Notes: a model not told the origin generated them from the letters alone. Shown: positions 16,665 through 25,153, numbered from the stretch's first letter. The stretch is 64,000 nt of DNA from Amycolatopsis endophytica (GCF_013410405.1 NZ_JACCFK010000001.1:868001-932000); one strand, 5' to 3'. Made by a program: numbers and translations.

Positions 16665-17742
16665 GCGAGCGCTTCGGGTCCTGCTGGACGGGACGCCCCT
16701 GCTCGGTGACCGGACCGGCGTCGGGCGCTACACCGCGTCACTGGCCGAAGAGCTCGCCTCGATGTCCGATGTGGACATGCGCGCTGTCGCGTTCACGCTG
16801 CGCGGCTGGCGACGCTTGCGGTACGTGCTGCCGCACGGCGCACGGGCCCGTGGCATGCCGGTGTCCGCGCGGATGCTGCGCAAGGCGTGGCTGCGCTCGA
16901 CGTTCCCGCCGATCGAACTGTTCGCGGGCCGGGCGGACGTGGTGCACGGCACGAACTTCGTCCTGCCCGGCGCGCTGCGGGCCGCGGGCGTGCTCACCAT
17001 CCACGATCTGGCCTTCCTGGACGCCCCGTCGGAACTGCCACCCAGCGACCGCGAGTTGCCGGAGCTGGTGCGACGCAGCGCCATCCGGGCCGACGTGATC
17101 TGCACCCCCACGGAAGCGGTCGCGGACGCGGTCGCCACCCGGCTCGACGTCGAGCGGAACAAGATCGTGGTCACCCCGCTCGGCGTGGACGCGGCGTGGT
17201 TCACCGGCCACTCCCCCGACGACGCGATGCGCGAGCGGCTGGGGTTGCCGGAGCGGTACCTGCTGTTCGTCGGAGCGGCGGGCCCGCGCAAGGGCATGGA
17301 CTGGCTGCTGAAAGCCCACGCGGCGGCTGATGACCTGCCGCCGCTGGTGTTCTCCGGCCCCGGCCCCGCTCCCGGCACACCTCGCAGTCGGCGCCTCGGG
17401 TATCTGTCCGAACGCGACCTGCACAACGTGATGGCCGGTGCAACGGCGCTGGTTCTGCCTTCGCGCGACGAGGGTTTCGGCTTGCCGGCGCTGGAGGCGC
17501 TGGCCTCGGACGTGCCCGTGGTGTGCTCGGACATCCCGGCATTGCGGGAGATCGCGGGCGGGTACGCCCATCTCGCCCCCTACGGCGATGTGGATGCGCT
17601 GATCACGGCACTCCGGACAGCGGTGACCGAGCCACCGTCGGCTTCGGTGTCCAGTGAGCGACGTGCTCACGCCGCAGGGTTCACGTGGCGGCGGACGGCT
17701 GAGGCCACGCTGGAGGCTTACCGGCTGGCGTCTCGGCGGTGA
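16657..17742 (+). CDS. glycosyltransferase family 4
   Basis: A 361-residue GT4 protein: VLLDGTPLLGDRTGVGRYTASL, VHGTNFVLPGALRAAGVLTI, FVGAAGPRKGMDWLL and the retaining motif EGFGLPALE. The GTG at 16657 overlaps the end of the GT2-GT4 fusion gene by 8 nt, so the two are coupled. It ends the plus-strand glycosyltransferase run; the next 490 nt contain folded repeats and then the convergent rmlD. Likely acts in the cytoplasm on a lipid-linked glycan. Specificity unknown. Confidence 0.87.
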   Translation: MAERALRVLLDGTPLLGDRTGVGRYTASLAEELASMSDVDMRAVAFTLRGWRRLRYVLPHGARARGMPVSARMLRKAWLRSTFPPIELFAGRADVVHGTNFVLPGALRAAGVLTIHDLAFLDAPSELPPSDRELPELVRRSAIRADVICTPTEAVADAVATRLDVERNKIVVTPLGVDAAWFTGHSPDDAMRERLGLPERYLLFVGAAGPRKGMDWLLKAHAAADDLPPLVFSGPGPAPGTPRSRRLGYLSERDLHNVMAGATALVLPSRDEGFGLPALEALASDVPVVCSDIPALREIAGGYAHLAPYGDVDALITALRTAVTEPPSASVSSERRAHAAGFTWRRTAEATLEAYRLASRR

Positions 17743-17827
17743 GCGCGCGGCGGCGGCGAGCGCGCAGCGGCGAGCGTCAGCGAGCCTGCTGGGTGGTCGT
17801 TCCGTCGCCTGAGGCCGTCTCGATCAT

Positions 17828-17896
17828 TGTGAGCGAGGCCCGCACCCTGCGCCGGGTCGCGAGTTGAAGGACCAAAGCGTGCGGGCCTGGCTCACA
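17828..17896. repeat. 18-bp imperfect inverted repeat, 33-nt loop
   Basis: TGTGAGCGAGGCCCGCAC and GTGCGGGCCTGGCTCACA pair with one mismatch. Outside the arms the similarity continues weakly (GATCA on both sides). The stretch 17743-18229 holds no supported gene; this hairpin, the nested structure at 17998-18080 and the 21-nt array are its main content. It may be a REP-like element or the remains of a mobile element end. Confidence 0.65.
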
Positions 17897-17997
17897 GTCT
17901 TGATCTTCGAACTCGCGCTGCCTTCGGCTGGTGGGGAAGCGCCTTCGGCGCTGACCGCTGGGCGCGTTGGCGGCCGGTAGGTGGTTGCGTTGGGTTC

Positions 17998-18080
17998 GAC
18001 CTCCCCCGCCCCTCCTCGCGGAGGGTTTCAGTCGCTGAGCAGCGACCAAATGACGGCTTGGGATCGGGGCGGGGGAGGTC
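17998..18080. repeat. nested hairpins inside a perfect 15-bp stem
   Basis: GACCTCCCCCGCCCC (17998-18012) pairs perfectly with 18066-18080. Inside lie CCCTCC-TCGC-GGAGGG (18010-18025, sharing 3 nt with the outer stem) and GTCGCT-GAGC-AGCGAC (18031-18046). The whole could fold as a three-way junction. It sits between convergent genes. A structured RNA, a bidirectional terminator or a repeat element are all possible. Confidence 0.65.
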
Positions 18081-18143
18081 CGGGTACGTCTTGGTTCGGC
18101 TTGGGTTGCCGGGTGGGCGTTTTGTGGCGGGGTGGGTGTGCGG

Positions 18144-18248
18144 GAGCGGCAAACACGGCGCCCGGAGGAGCAAACACGGCGCCGGCGTCGGCGTGTTTGC
18201 CGTTCCGGGCAGCGTGTTTGCCGCTCCCGTCAGCGTGTTTGCCGCTCC
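18144..18248. repeat. five 21-nt-spaced GCAAACACG / CGTGTTTGC units in two orientations
   Basis: Two units read GGCAAACACGGC-like (CAAACACGG at 18150 and 18171) and three read the other way (GCGTGTTTGCCG at 18191, 18212 and 18233). Spacing inside each set is exactly 21 nt. The two sets face each other and would form a long hairpin. The last unit overlaps the end of rmlD and encodes its final residues. Confidence 0.8.
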
Positions 18249-19135
18249 GGGAGCGTGGGGGTCAGGTAGGTGTGCAGGGCGTCTCGCCAGGGGCGCAACT
18301 CTGTCAGGCCCGCCTTGGTCCATGCCTCGTTGGACAGCACCGAGTAGGGGGGCCTCGGGGCGGGGCGGGGGAATTCGGCCGTCGTGCAGGGCTTTACGCG
18401 ATCCGGGTCGGCTCCGAGTTCCTCGAAGATCGCCCGGGCGAAGCCGTACCACGTTGTTTCGCCCGCGTTGGTGCAGTGCAGCACCCGGCGCTGCGGGGGG
18501 TGGCCCTCGGCGATCGTCCGGGCCAGGTTCAGCAGACCGGCCGCCAGGTCCGCGGACCACGTCGGCGAGCCGCGTTGATCGTCCACAACGGACAGTGTGT
18601 CCCGTTCGGATTCCAGGCGGCGCATCGTCTCGACGAAATTCGTACCGCTCGCGCCGTACACCCACGCCGTGCGGACGACCCACACCTGCGCGCCTGATCC
18701 CAGCACGGCGTCCTCGCCCGCGGCCTTCGTCCGGCCGTAGGCGCTGCGCGGCCCCAACGGGTCTTCCGGCTCGTACGGGCGGGTCGAGTCGCCGGGGAAG
18801 ACGTAGTCCGTCGACAGGTGGATCAAGGGGACGCGGCGTGAGGAGCAGGCCGCGGCGAGCACCCGGGCACCGTCGGCGTTGACCCGGAACGCTCGTTGCT
18901 CGTCGGTCTCCGCCGCGTCGACCGCGGTGTAGGCGGCGGCGTTGATCACCAGCGGGTGACGGCCCGCCTCGGCGGCCGCCGCGGCCAGTGCGTTGACCGC
19001 CGCGATCACCGAACCGGCGCTGGTGACGTCCAGTTCGGACGACGACGGCGCGACCACCTGGACCTCGGGCGAGGCCAGCGCGGACAGGTCACCGCCGAGC
19101 TGACCCGATCCGCCGGGCACGAGCACACTGAGCAT
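18230..19135 (-). CDS. rmlD: dTDP-4-dehydrorhamnose reductase
   Basis: A 301-residue short-chain dehydrogenase/reductase of the RmlD type, which reduces dTDP-4-keto-L-rhamnose to dTDP-L-rhamnose. Visible: GGSGQLGGDLSAL nucleotide-binding loop, STDYVFPGDSTRPY, and the catalytic tyrosine-lysine pair in SAYGRTKAAGE. It lies 3 nt after rmlB on the same strand, so the two form one unit. Its last codons (about PERQTR) are written by the 21-nt repeat array, which suggests the array has slightly moved the natural end. RmlA and RmlC genes are not in the window. Confidence 0.92.
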   Translation of the reverse strand: MLSVLVPGGSGQLGGDLSALASPEVQVVAPSSSELDVTSAGSVIAAVNALAAAAAEAGRHPLVINAAAYTAVDAAETDEQRAFRVNADGARVLAAACSSRRVPLIHLSTDYVFPGDSTRPYEPEDPLGPRSAYGRTKAAGEDAVLGSGAQVWVVRTAWVYGASGTNFVETMRRLESERDTLSVVDDQRGSPTWSADLAAGLLNLARTIAEGHPPQRRVLHCTNAGETTWYGFARAIFEELGADPDRVKPCTTAEFPRPAPRPPYSVLSNEAWTKAGLTELRPWRDALHTYLTPTLPERQTR

Positions 19136-19138
19136 TCG

Positions 19139-20131
19139 TCACTTCCCCACCAGCGTGGCACGACCCTTCAACGGCTCCCACCACGCGCGATTGTCGGCGT
19201 ACCAGCGCACCGTATCCGCCAGCCCCTCGTCGAAGGAAACCCTCGGCGCGTACCCGAGCTCCGAGCTGATCTTGGTGATGTCCACCGAGTACCGCCGATC
19301 GTGCCCCTTGCGGTCGGCGACCTGCTCGACCCGCTCCCAGCCTGCCCCGACCGCCGCCAGCATTCGCTCGGTCAGCGCGCGGTTGGTCAACTCGGTGCCA
19401 CCGCCGATGTTGTAGATCTCCCCCGGACGGCCGCCGTCGGCCACCAGCTGGATGCCGTGACAGTGATCGTCCACGTGCAGCCAGTCACGGACGTTCAACC
19501 CGTCGCCGTAGAGCGGGACGTTGTGCCCGTCCAACAAGTTGGTAACGAAAAGCGGGATGAACTTCTCCGGAAACTGGTACGGACCGTAGTTGTTCGAGCA
19601 CCGCGTCACACAAACAGGCAGCTCGTGTGTCCGGAAGAAGGACCGGGCCAGCAGGTCCGATGACGCTTTCGAGGCCGAATACGGCGAATTGGGCTCCAGC
19701 ACGTGATCCTCCGACCACGAGCCGCTCTCGATCGAGCCGTACACCTCGTCGGTCGAGACGTGCACGAACTTGCCCACCCCGGCCTCGAGCGCGGCCTGCA
19801 GGAGCGTCTGGGTGCCGAGCACGTTGGTCACCACGAAGTCGGCCGAACCGAGGATCGAACGATCCACATGGGACTCCGCGGCGAAGTGGACGACCAGGTC
19901 GACGCCCTTCATGACCTCGGTGACCACCTCGGCGTCGGCGATGTCCCCGCGCACGAAACGCAGCCGCGGCGAGTCCGCGACCGGCGCCAGATTGGCCTCG
20001 TTGCCCGCGTAGGTGAGCTTGTCGAGCACCACCAGTTCGGCGTCGGCGAGCGCCGGGTAGGCCCCCGACAGCGCCTGCCGGACGTAATGCGAGCCGATGA
20101 AACCCGCACCGCCCGTCACCAGGACCCGCAT
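19139..20131 (-). CDS. rmlB: dTDP-glucose 4,6-dehydratase
   Basis: A 330-residue extended SDR enzyme that turns dTDP-glucose into dTDP-4-keto-6-deoxyglucose, the second step to dTDP-rhamnose. The NAD-binding TGGAGFIGSHYV is at the N-terminus, HFAAESHVDRS and STDEVYG are present, and the catalytic YSASKAS motif is at about residue 152. The ATG at 20131 gives the usual family length. It precedes rmlD by 3 nt. The divergent LCP gene begins 106 nt away. Supplies the donor for WbbL and probably for the GT2 enzymes nearby. Confidence 0.94.
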   Translation of the reverse strand: MRVLVTGGAGFIGSHYVRQALSGAYPALADAELVVLDKLTYAGNEANLAPVADSPRLRFVRGDIADAEVVTEVMKGVDLVVHFAAESHVDRSILGSADFVVTNVLGTQTLLQAALEAGVGKFVHVSTDEVYGSIESGSWSEDHVLEPNSPYSASKASSDLLARSFFRTHELPVCVTRCSNNYGPYQFPEKFIPLFVTNLLDGHNVPLYGDGLNVRDWLHVDDHCHGIQLVADGGRPGEIYNIGGGTELTNRALTERMLAAVGAGWERVEQVADRKGHDRRYSVDITKISSELGYAPRVSFDEGLADTVRWYADNRAWWEPLKGRATLVGK

Positions 20132-20237
20132 CCCCTCGTCCTCCTCAAGATCGTCAAGACCCGGCCCACGGCCGCTTCACTCACCCGAACAGTAATCTGG
20201 AGACGTTCACTCGGGTCGGGGGCTGGGAGGAGCGAGT

Positions 20238-21557
20238 GTGACCGACGGGCTTACCACCCGCATGGAAGCCGCGGACGAGGTCGCGTGGCCCGCGGCGCCC
20301 ATCCCGTCTCCCAGGCGGCGGCGCAACCGTATCGCCGTTTTCGCGCGCCGCGGTGGCAAGGTGGTCGTGGCGCTGGTGTCGACCGTGGTGCTGGCCATCA
20401 CCTGGTACGGCTGGCAGTTCATCGGCGACCCCAACTCGGGGCTGTCCACCACCGGCGTCTTCGACGACGAGGAACTGCACGCGGTGCCGCTGGACGGCGC
20501 GGTCGACATCCTCCTGGTCGGTATGGACAGCCGCACCGACAACCAGGGCAACCCGCTGCCGCGCGAGGTGCTGGACATGCTGCACGCCGGTGACGCCGAC
20601 GGCGAGAAGCAGACCGACACGATGATCCTCGTGCACATCCCGCAGGACGGCCGCCACGCGGTGGCGATCTCGTTCCCCCGCGACTCGTGGGTCGAGCTGT
20701 CCGGTGGGTTCGGCAAGCACAAGCTCAACGGCGCGTTCGTCTACGCCTACAACGACAGGTTCAAGGAGCTGCAGCAGGAGGGCAGCGACCTCGCCGACGC
20801 CGACGAGCAGGCCAAGGTCGCCGGGCGGAAGAACCTGATCTCCACACTGGAGACGTTCATCGGCAAGCCCGGCATGATCGACCGCTACGCCGAGGTGAAC
20901 CTCGCGAGCTTCTACGAGGTCACCAGGGCACTGGGCGGCATCGAGGTGTGCCTGAACGCGCCGGTGCACGAACGCAGGTCCGGCGTCGACCTCCCCGCCG
21001 GACGGCAGACCGTCGAGGGCGTGCAGGCGCTGGCGTTCGTCCGGCAGCGCTACGACCTGCAGGGCGGTGACCTCGGCCGCATCGCGCGGCAGCAGGCGTT
21101 CCTGTCCGGGCTCGCGCGCAAGGTGCTGTCCCGGGAGGTCCTGACCGACCCTGGCAAGCTGGGCGACGTGCTCGACGCGGTCAAGAAGTCGGTCGTGCTG
21201 TCGGACAACTGGGACCTGCCGGAGTTCGCGGCGCAGATGCGCGGGCTGAACGGCGGAAACGTCGAGTTCCACACCATCCCGGTGATCGGCAACGCGAACA
21301 TCGGCGGCGCGGACGTGGTGCGCGTCGACCCGCAGGCGGTGCACACGTTCGTCGACCAGCTCACCGCCGACCCCGGCCAGCAGACGTCCGCCTCCACCAC
21401 CACGGCGCCGCCGACGTCGACCGGTTCGCCACCCACGTCAACCCGTCGAGGCAGCACCTCGTCGGCGTCGTCCACCTCGTCGTCCACCTCTTCGGCCGTC
21501 ACCTCGACCTCGGCCGCACCGCCGATCACGGCCGGGGACGTGCCGTGCGTGAACTGA
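20238..21557 (+). CDS. LCP (LytR-CpsA-Psr) family glycopolymer transferase
   Basis: A 439-residue membrane protein: cytoplasmic basic N-terminus (RRRRNR), one transmembrane segment at about residues 36-60, then an extracytoplasmic LCP domain with MDSRTDNQG and the SFPRDSW arginine-aspartate motif. The C-terminus is a Ser/Thr-rich region ending in PCVN. LCP enzymes move glycans from polyprenyl phosphate to peptidoglycan, in mycobacteria arabinogalactan. It corresponds in position to Rv3267. GTG start at 20238 with GGAGGAGCGAG upstream. A paralogue follows at once. Confidence 0.92.
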   Translation: MTDGLTTRMEAADEVAWPAAPIPSPRRRRNRIAVFARRGGKVVVALVSTVVLAITWYGWQFIGDPNSGLSTTGVFDDEELHAVPLDGAVDILLVGMDSRTDNQGNPLPREVLDMLHAGDADGEKQTDTMILVHIPQDGRHAVAISFPRDSWVELSGGFGKHKLNGAFVYAYNDRFKELQQEGSDLADADEQAKVAGRKNLISTLETFIGKPGMIDRYAEVNLASFYEVTRALGGIEVCLNAPVHERRSGVDLPAGRQTVEGVQALAFVRQRYDLQGGDLGRIARQQAFLSGLARKVLSREVLTDPGKLGDVLDAVKKSVVLSDNWDLPEFAAQMRGLNGGNVEFHTIPVIGNANIGGADVVRVDPQAVHTFVDQLTADPGQQTSASTTTAPPTSTGSPPTSTRRGSTSSASSTSSSTSSAVTSTSAAPPITAGDVPCVN

Positions 21558-21613
21558 CGCCCGAAGTCACCTAACCTGGGACTCCGGGGTCTTGAGGAGG
21601 GGGAGACACGGGG

Positions 21614-22852
21614 ATGGACGACGAGGACAAGCCGACGCCCTACCCGCGGCCGAAGCCTCCGGCGGACGAGCCGGAAGTCGCGGCGGCTCCGCGCCGCCGA
21701 CGACGGCCGGTGCGCGCGACCGGGAAGGCCCTGCTGGCGCTCGTGTCGGTCGCCGCGCTGGTCGCGACGGGGTATGCGTGGGCGACCTACCACCAGGTCC
21801 AGGGCAACGTGCACACGACGGACGCGCTCGACCTGCCGGACGACAAGCCGGCGCCGCCCGCGGACGACGGTGCCGACGACATCCTGCTGGTCGGGGCGGA
21901 CGCGCGCACCGACATGCAGGGCAACGCGCTGCCGCTGACGGTGCTCAAGACACTGCGCACCGAGCAGACCAGCGGTGTGAACACGGACACGATCATCGTC
22001 GTGCGGATCCCGAAGAACGGCGCGAAACCGTACGCGCTGTCGATCCCGCGCGACACCTGGATCGACGTGCCCCGCGGCGGCCAAGGCAAGATCAACTCGG
22101 TGTACGGCCTGGCCAAGCAGGCCAGAGTGAACGAGCTGCGACGCGACGGCGAGCGCGACCCGGCCGAGATCGAGCGGGATTCCGACCAGGCCGGCCGGCA
22201 GTCGCTGGTGCAGGCGGTGCAGGACTTCACGCAGGTCCGGGTCGACCACTACGCCGAGGTGAACCTGCTCGGGTTCTACCTGATCACCGAGGCGCTCGGC
22301 GGGGTCCAGGTGTGCCTGAACCACGCGACCGAGGACAAGGACTCCGGCGCCGACTTCGCCGCCGGGGTGCAGACCGTGTCCGGCGGCGAGGCACTGTCCT
22401 TCGTACGCCAACGGAAGAACCTCCCGCACGGTGACCTGGACCGGATCGTGCGGCAGCAGGCGTTCCTGTCGTCCGCCCTGCACAAGGTGCTCTCGGCCGG
22501 GGTCCTGACGAACCCGGGGACGCTCGGCGAGCTGACCGACGCGCTGCACCGGTCGCTGGTCCTGGACGCGAACTTCGACCTGCTGCAGTTCGCGGACAGG
22601 GCGAAGGGCCTGGCCTCCGGCGACGTCACGTTCACGACGATCCCGGTGATCACGATCAACGGCCGCAGCCCCGACGGGCAGCAGAGCATCGTCGAGGTCG
22701 ACCCGGTCGCGGTGCGGCAGTTCTTCGCCGGACTGGCCGGGCGGGCCCCCTCCGGCGGCGGCGCGTCCGGCGGTGGCGCGTCCGGCGGTGGCGCGTCCGG
22801 CGGCGGCGCGGTGTCGCGGGCCGTACCCGCGGGCGTGACCTGTGTGAACTGA
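21614..22852 (+). CDS. LCP family glycopolymer transferase, second copy
   Basis: A 412-residue paralogue of the preceding protein with the same plan: Pro/Arg-rich cytoplasmic start, transmembrane segment at about 37-58, LCP domain with ADARTDMQG and SIPRDTW. The low-complexity tail here is Gly/Ala/Ser-rich, four SGGGA units, and again ends in TCVN. The ATG at 21614 follows a GAGGAGGGGGAG purine run. The two genes are 56 nt apart and probably one operon. Two LCP copies suggest two different glycans or partial redundancy. Confidence 0.92.
   Translation: MDDEDKPTPYPRPKPPADEPEVAAAPRRRRRPVRATGKALLALVSVAALVATGYAWATYHQVQGNVHTTDALDLPDDKPAPPADDGADDILLVGADARTDMQGNALPLTVLKTLRTEQTSGVNTDTIIVVRIPKNGAKPYALSIPRDTWIDVPRGGQGKINSVYGLAKQARVNELRRDGERDPAEIERDSDQAGRQSLVQAVQDFTQVRVDHYAEVNLLGFYLITEALGGVQVCLNHATEDKDSGADFAAGVQTVSGGEALSFVRQRKNLPHGDLDRIVRQQAFLSSALHKVLSAGVLTNPGTLGELTDALHRSLVLDANFDLLQFADRAKGLASGDVTFTTIPVITINGRSPDGQQSIVEVDPVAVRQFFAGLAGRAPSGGGASGGGASGGGASGGGAVSRAVPAGVTCVN
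22751..22810 (+). repeat. four 15-nt tandem repeats inside LCP gene
   Basis: TCCGGCGGYGGCGCG is repeated four times in frame and encodes SGGGA units before the conserved CVN tail. Such repeats can change copy number by slippage, altering linker length. Confidence 0.85.
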
Positions 22853-22970
22853 TTCCCGGGCCGGTGCGGCGGTTGCGCAAAGGGGGGCGCGGCGGGCGAT
22901 ACCGCCACGTTCCCTTGAAGTGGGTACCCGTCCCACGGCGACCATTCGGTGACCAGGCACAATCGAGTCC

Positions 22971-23669
22971 GTGAGCCTGACCGACGCGCTGTTCCGCCCC
23001 CTGCTCGCCCAGCCGGGGAAGCCGCTGATCACCCACTACGACGACGCGGCGGGCACCCGGGTGGAGCTGTCGGTGGCGACCACCGCGAACTGGGCCGCGA
23101 AGACGGCGAACTGGCTGGTCGAGGAGTTCGACGTGGAGCCGGGCGATCCGGTGGCCGTGGTGCTGCCGGCGCACTGGCAGACCGCGGGTGTGCTGCTGGG
23201 CGCGTGGTGGTGCGGGGCTGACGTCGTGGCGTCCGCCACGGGCGCGCGGGTGGCGTTCGTCGGGCCCGGCGGTTCGGGCGAGGGCGCCGAGGCGACGGCC
23301 GTGGTGGCACTGGACCCGATGGGGCGCGGACTGTCCACACCGGTCGAGGGCGCGCTGGACTACCTGAACGAGGCCCGCGCCTACGGCGACGACTTCTCCC
23401 CCATGATACCGATCTCCGGCGACACACCCGCGCTGGCAGGGTCCACTGTGGACGAGGTGCTGACGGAAGCCCGCTCCCGAGCGGATTCACTGGGGCCCGC
23501 CGCCCGTGTGCTGTCCACTGTGGAGTGGACCGTGCCGGAGGGAGTCCTGGGCGGCCTGCTGACCCCGTTGTCGGCAGGGGCCCACCTGGTGCAGGTATCG
23601 AATCCCGATCCGGCCAGGCTGGACGACCGCCGCAACGCCGAACGCACGACGGTCGACCTGCTCGGCTAA
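22971..23669 (+). CDS. TIGR03089 family protein (AMP-ligase-like N-terminal fold)
   Basis: A 232-residue protein that resembles the N-terminal part of acyl-CoA/AMP ligases (ITHYDDAAGTRVELSVATTA, then NWLVEEFDVEPGDPVAVVLP) but is too short for catalysis and lacks the ATP-binding P-loop. It matches the family called TIGR03089, found downstream of the LCP gene in actinobacteria (Rv3268 in M. tuberculosis). Function is not known; the constant place next to LCP genes hints at cell-wall work. GTG start at 22971. Its TAA overlaps the stop of the convergent doxX gene. Confidence 0.85.
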   Translation: MSLTDALFRPLLAQPGKPLITHYDDAAGTRVELSVATTANWAAKTANWLVEEFDVEPGDPVAVVLPAHWQTAGVLLGAWWCGADVVASATGARVAFVGPGGSGEGAEATAVVALDPMGRGLSTPVEGALDYLNEARAYGDDFSPMIPISGDTPALAGSTVDEVLTEARSRADSLGPAARVLSTVEWTVPEGVLGGLLTPLSAGAHLVQVSNPDPARLDDRRNAERTTVDLLG

Positions 23670-24094
23670 GCGGTTTCCAGCTCGGCCTTGCGCACCCGCC
23701 GCCTGCCGAGAAGCAGGTGGTCCAGCGAGAAGCGCCCGCCGTTGAACCCGAGCGCGAGCGCCGCCGCGCCCAGGACGAGCACGAGTTCGTAGCCGCCCTG
23801 GCCGGTCAGTCCGTTGTCGACGTGGACGAAGAAGATCGCGCCGACCATGTCGACCGCGAGCAGCACTCCCAGCGCCGGCAGCGCGATGCCCGCGATGAAA
23901 GCGACCGCGCCGACGGTTTCGATGAAGATCAGGAAGAGCGCGGACACGGTCGGCAGGGGAACTCCGATGCCGCTCATCATGTCCGTCACGCCGCCCACAC
24001 CCATGTCCCACTTCTGCAGCCCGTGGGCGAGCATGACCACACCCACCCCGATCCGGCCGATCAGCGCAGCCACATCCCTGAACCGGTCGTACAT
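23666..24094 (-). CDS. DoxX family membrane protein
   Basis: A 142-residue protein with four predicted membrane helices (IGRIGVGVVMLAHGLQKWDM is the typical DoxX start with its GLxK motif). DoxX proteins have been linked to redox and thiol stress in mycobacteria, where one forms a membrane complex with superoxide dismutase. The ATG at 24094 follows a palindrome that overlaps the promoter or ribosome-binding region. The 3' end shares CTAA with the convergent gene. Its own regulator is not adjacent. Confidence 0.88.
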   Translation of the reverse strand: MYDRFRDVAALIGRIGVGVVMLAHGLQKWDMGVGGVTDMMSGIGVPLPTVSALFLIFIETVGAVAFIAGIALPALGVLLAVDMVGAIFFVHVDNGLTGQGGYELVLVLGAAALALGFNGGRFSLDHLLLGRRRVRKAELETA

Positions 24095-24106
24095 GCCGCT
24101 CCCCTG

Positions 24107-24120
24107 GTTGAAGTTTCAAC
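24107..24120. promoter_or_regulatory. operator-like palindrome in front of doxX
   Basis: GTTGAA-GT-TTCAAC has perfect 6-bp arms and lies 12 nt before the doxX start, where a bound protein would block expression. The pattern fits small winged-helix (MarR-like) or TetR-type repressors. It also overlaps the very end of the ruined epoxide hydrolase gene. Confidence 0.5.
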
Positions 24121-25133
24121 TAGAAGGTTCACGGTACCGGACCGGCGTGAGCAGGTTGTGAAAAACCCACATTCTGGACATGACGGCGCGACAACGGATC
24201 GGACACGGCGTTGAACTCCCGACCGGGTACTCCGACCAACGGGTGACCCGGTTGGACAGTTCGGCGAGGCCGCGGACGGCCCGGTCGCCGAGGAAGTTCG
24301 CCACCGCGGTCGGCACCGGGGACCGCTCGGGCCACACACCCCACGCCTGCGCGGCCGACTCGAAGTACAGGCGGGCGGCCGAGCCGGCCGTCCCGGTCAG
24401 CCAGAAGATCGTGACGTTCGTGAGGATGGCGTCGCGGTCGACCGGCGTCCGGCCGGACCGGGTCGGGTCCCAGTCCACGAACCACTCCAGGTTCCACGCG
24501 AGCTGACCGGCCGGGGAGTCGTTGAGCGCGTAGGCGAGGGTCTGCGGCCGGGTCGAGATCCGGGTGGCGTAACCGGAATGCGGGTACCACCACTTCTGGT
24601 TGGCCGTGGCCCGATCACGCTCCGCGGGCGACAGCGCGGCCACCGCCCTGCACGCCGTAGCGCTCGTATCCCAGGCGGCGCATCAGCTCCGCCCACGCGC
24701 GCGCCACCCGGTCGACACCCCAGCCGCGCTCGCGGGTCGGCCCGGAGAACGCGAAGCCCGGAACGGACGGCGCGACCACGTGGAACGCGTCGGTGAGCGG
24801 GCCGAGGATGTCGAGGAAGTCGTGCACCGTGCTGGGCCAGCCGTGCGTGAGCAGCAGCGGGATCGCATCCGGGTGCGGCGAGCGGGCGTGCAGAAAGTGG
24901 ATGTTCTGCCCGTCGATCATCGTGGTGAACTGCGGAACCGCGTTCAGCCTCGCCTCGTGCACGCGCCAGTCGTAACCGGTGCGCCAGTAGCGGACCAGGT
25001 CGGTCAGGTAGTCCTTGTCGACGCCGTAGTCCCACCCGGCGCCGGGCAGCTGATCCGGCCAGCGGGTGCGGTCGAGACGCTCGGCCAGATCGTCGAGATC
25101 TGCTTGCGGTATGTCGAGGTGACAAGGTCGCAC
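24116..25133 (-). pseudogene. epoxide hydrolase (EHN type), internally deleted
   Basis: The N-terminal part (25133 to about 24620) is a good epoxide hydrolase start: LDIPQADLDDLAERLDRTRW, LLLTHGWPSTVHDF oxyanion motif, then APSVPGFAFSGPTRERGWGV. It breaks off after YERYGVQGG, exactly before the DWG nucleophile aspartate. A second frame, overlapping at 24615-24643, resumes with ALSPAERDRATANQKWWYPH and runs to FLGDRAVRGLAELSNRVTRW before losing similarity where the catalytic His should be. About 100 residues are missing from the middle and the C-terminus is scrambled. It cannot be an active hydrolase. Confidence 0.82.
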
Positions 25134-25153
25134 GGATACGGGCTGGCCCCCGG

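Noticed and set aside
17777..18049. 90-codon minus-strand frame in the repeat-rich gap
   Set aside because: It runs through the inverted repeats, has no ribosome site and no protein-like composition.
18144..18248. Possible CRISPR array (regularly spaced repeats)
   Set aside because: Units are only 21 nt apart including the conserved part, change orientation in the middle, have no true spacers, and no cas gene is in the window.
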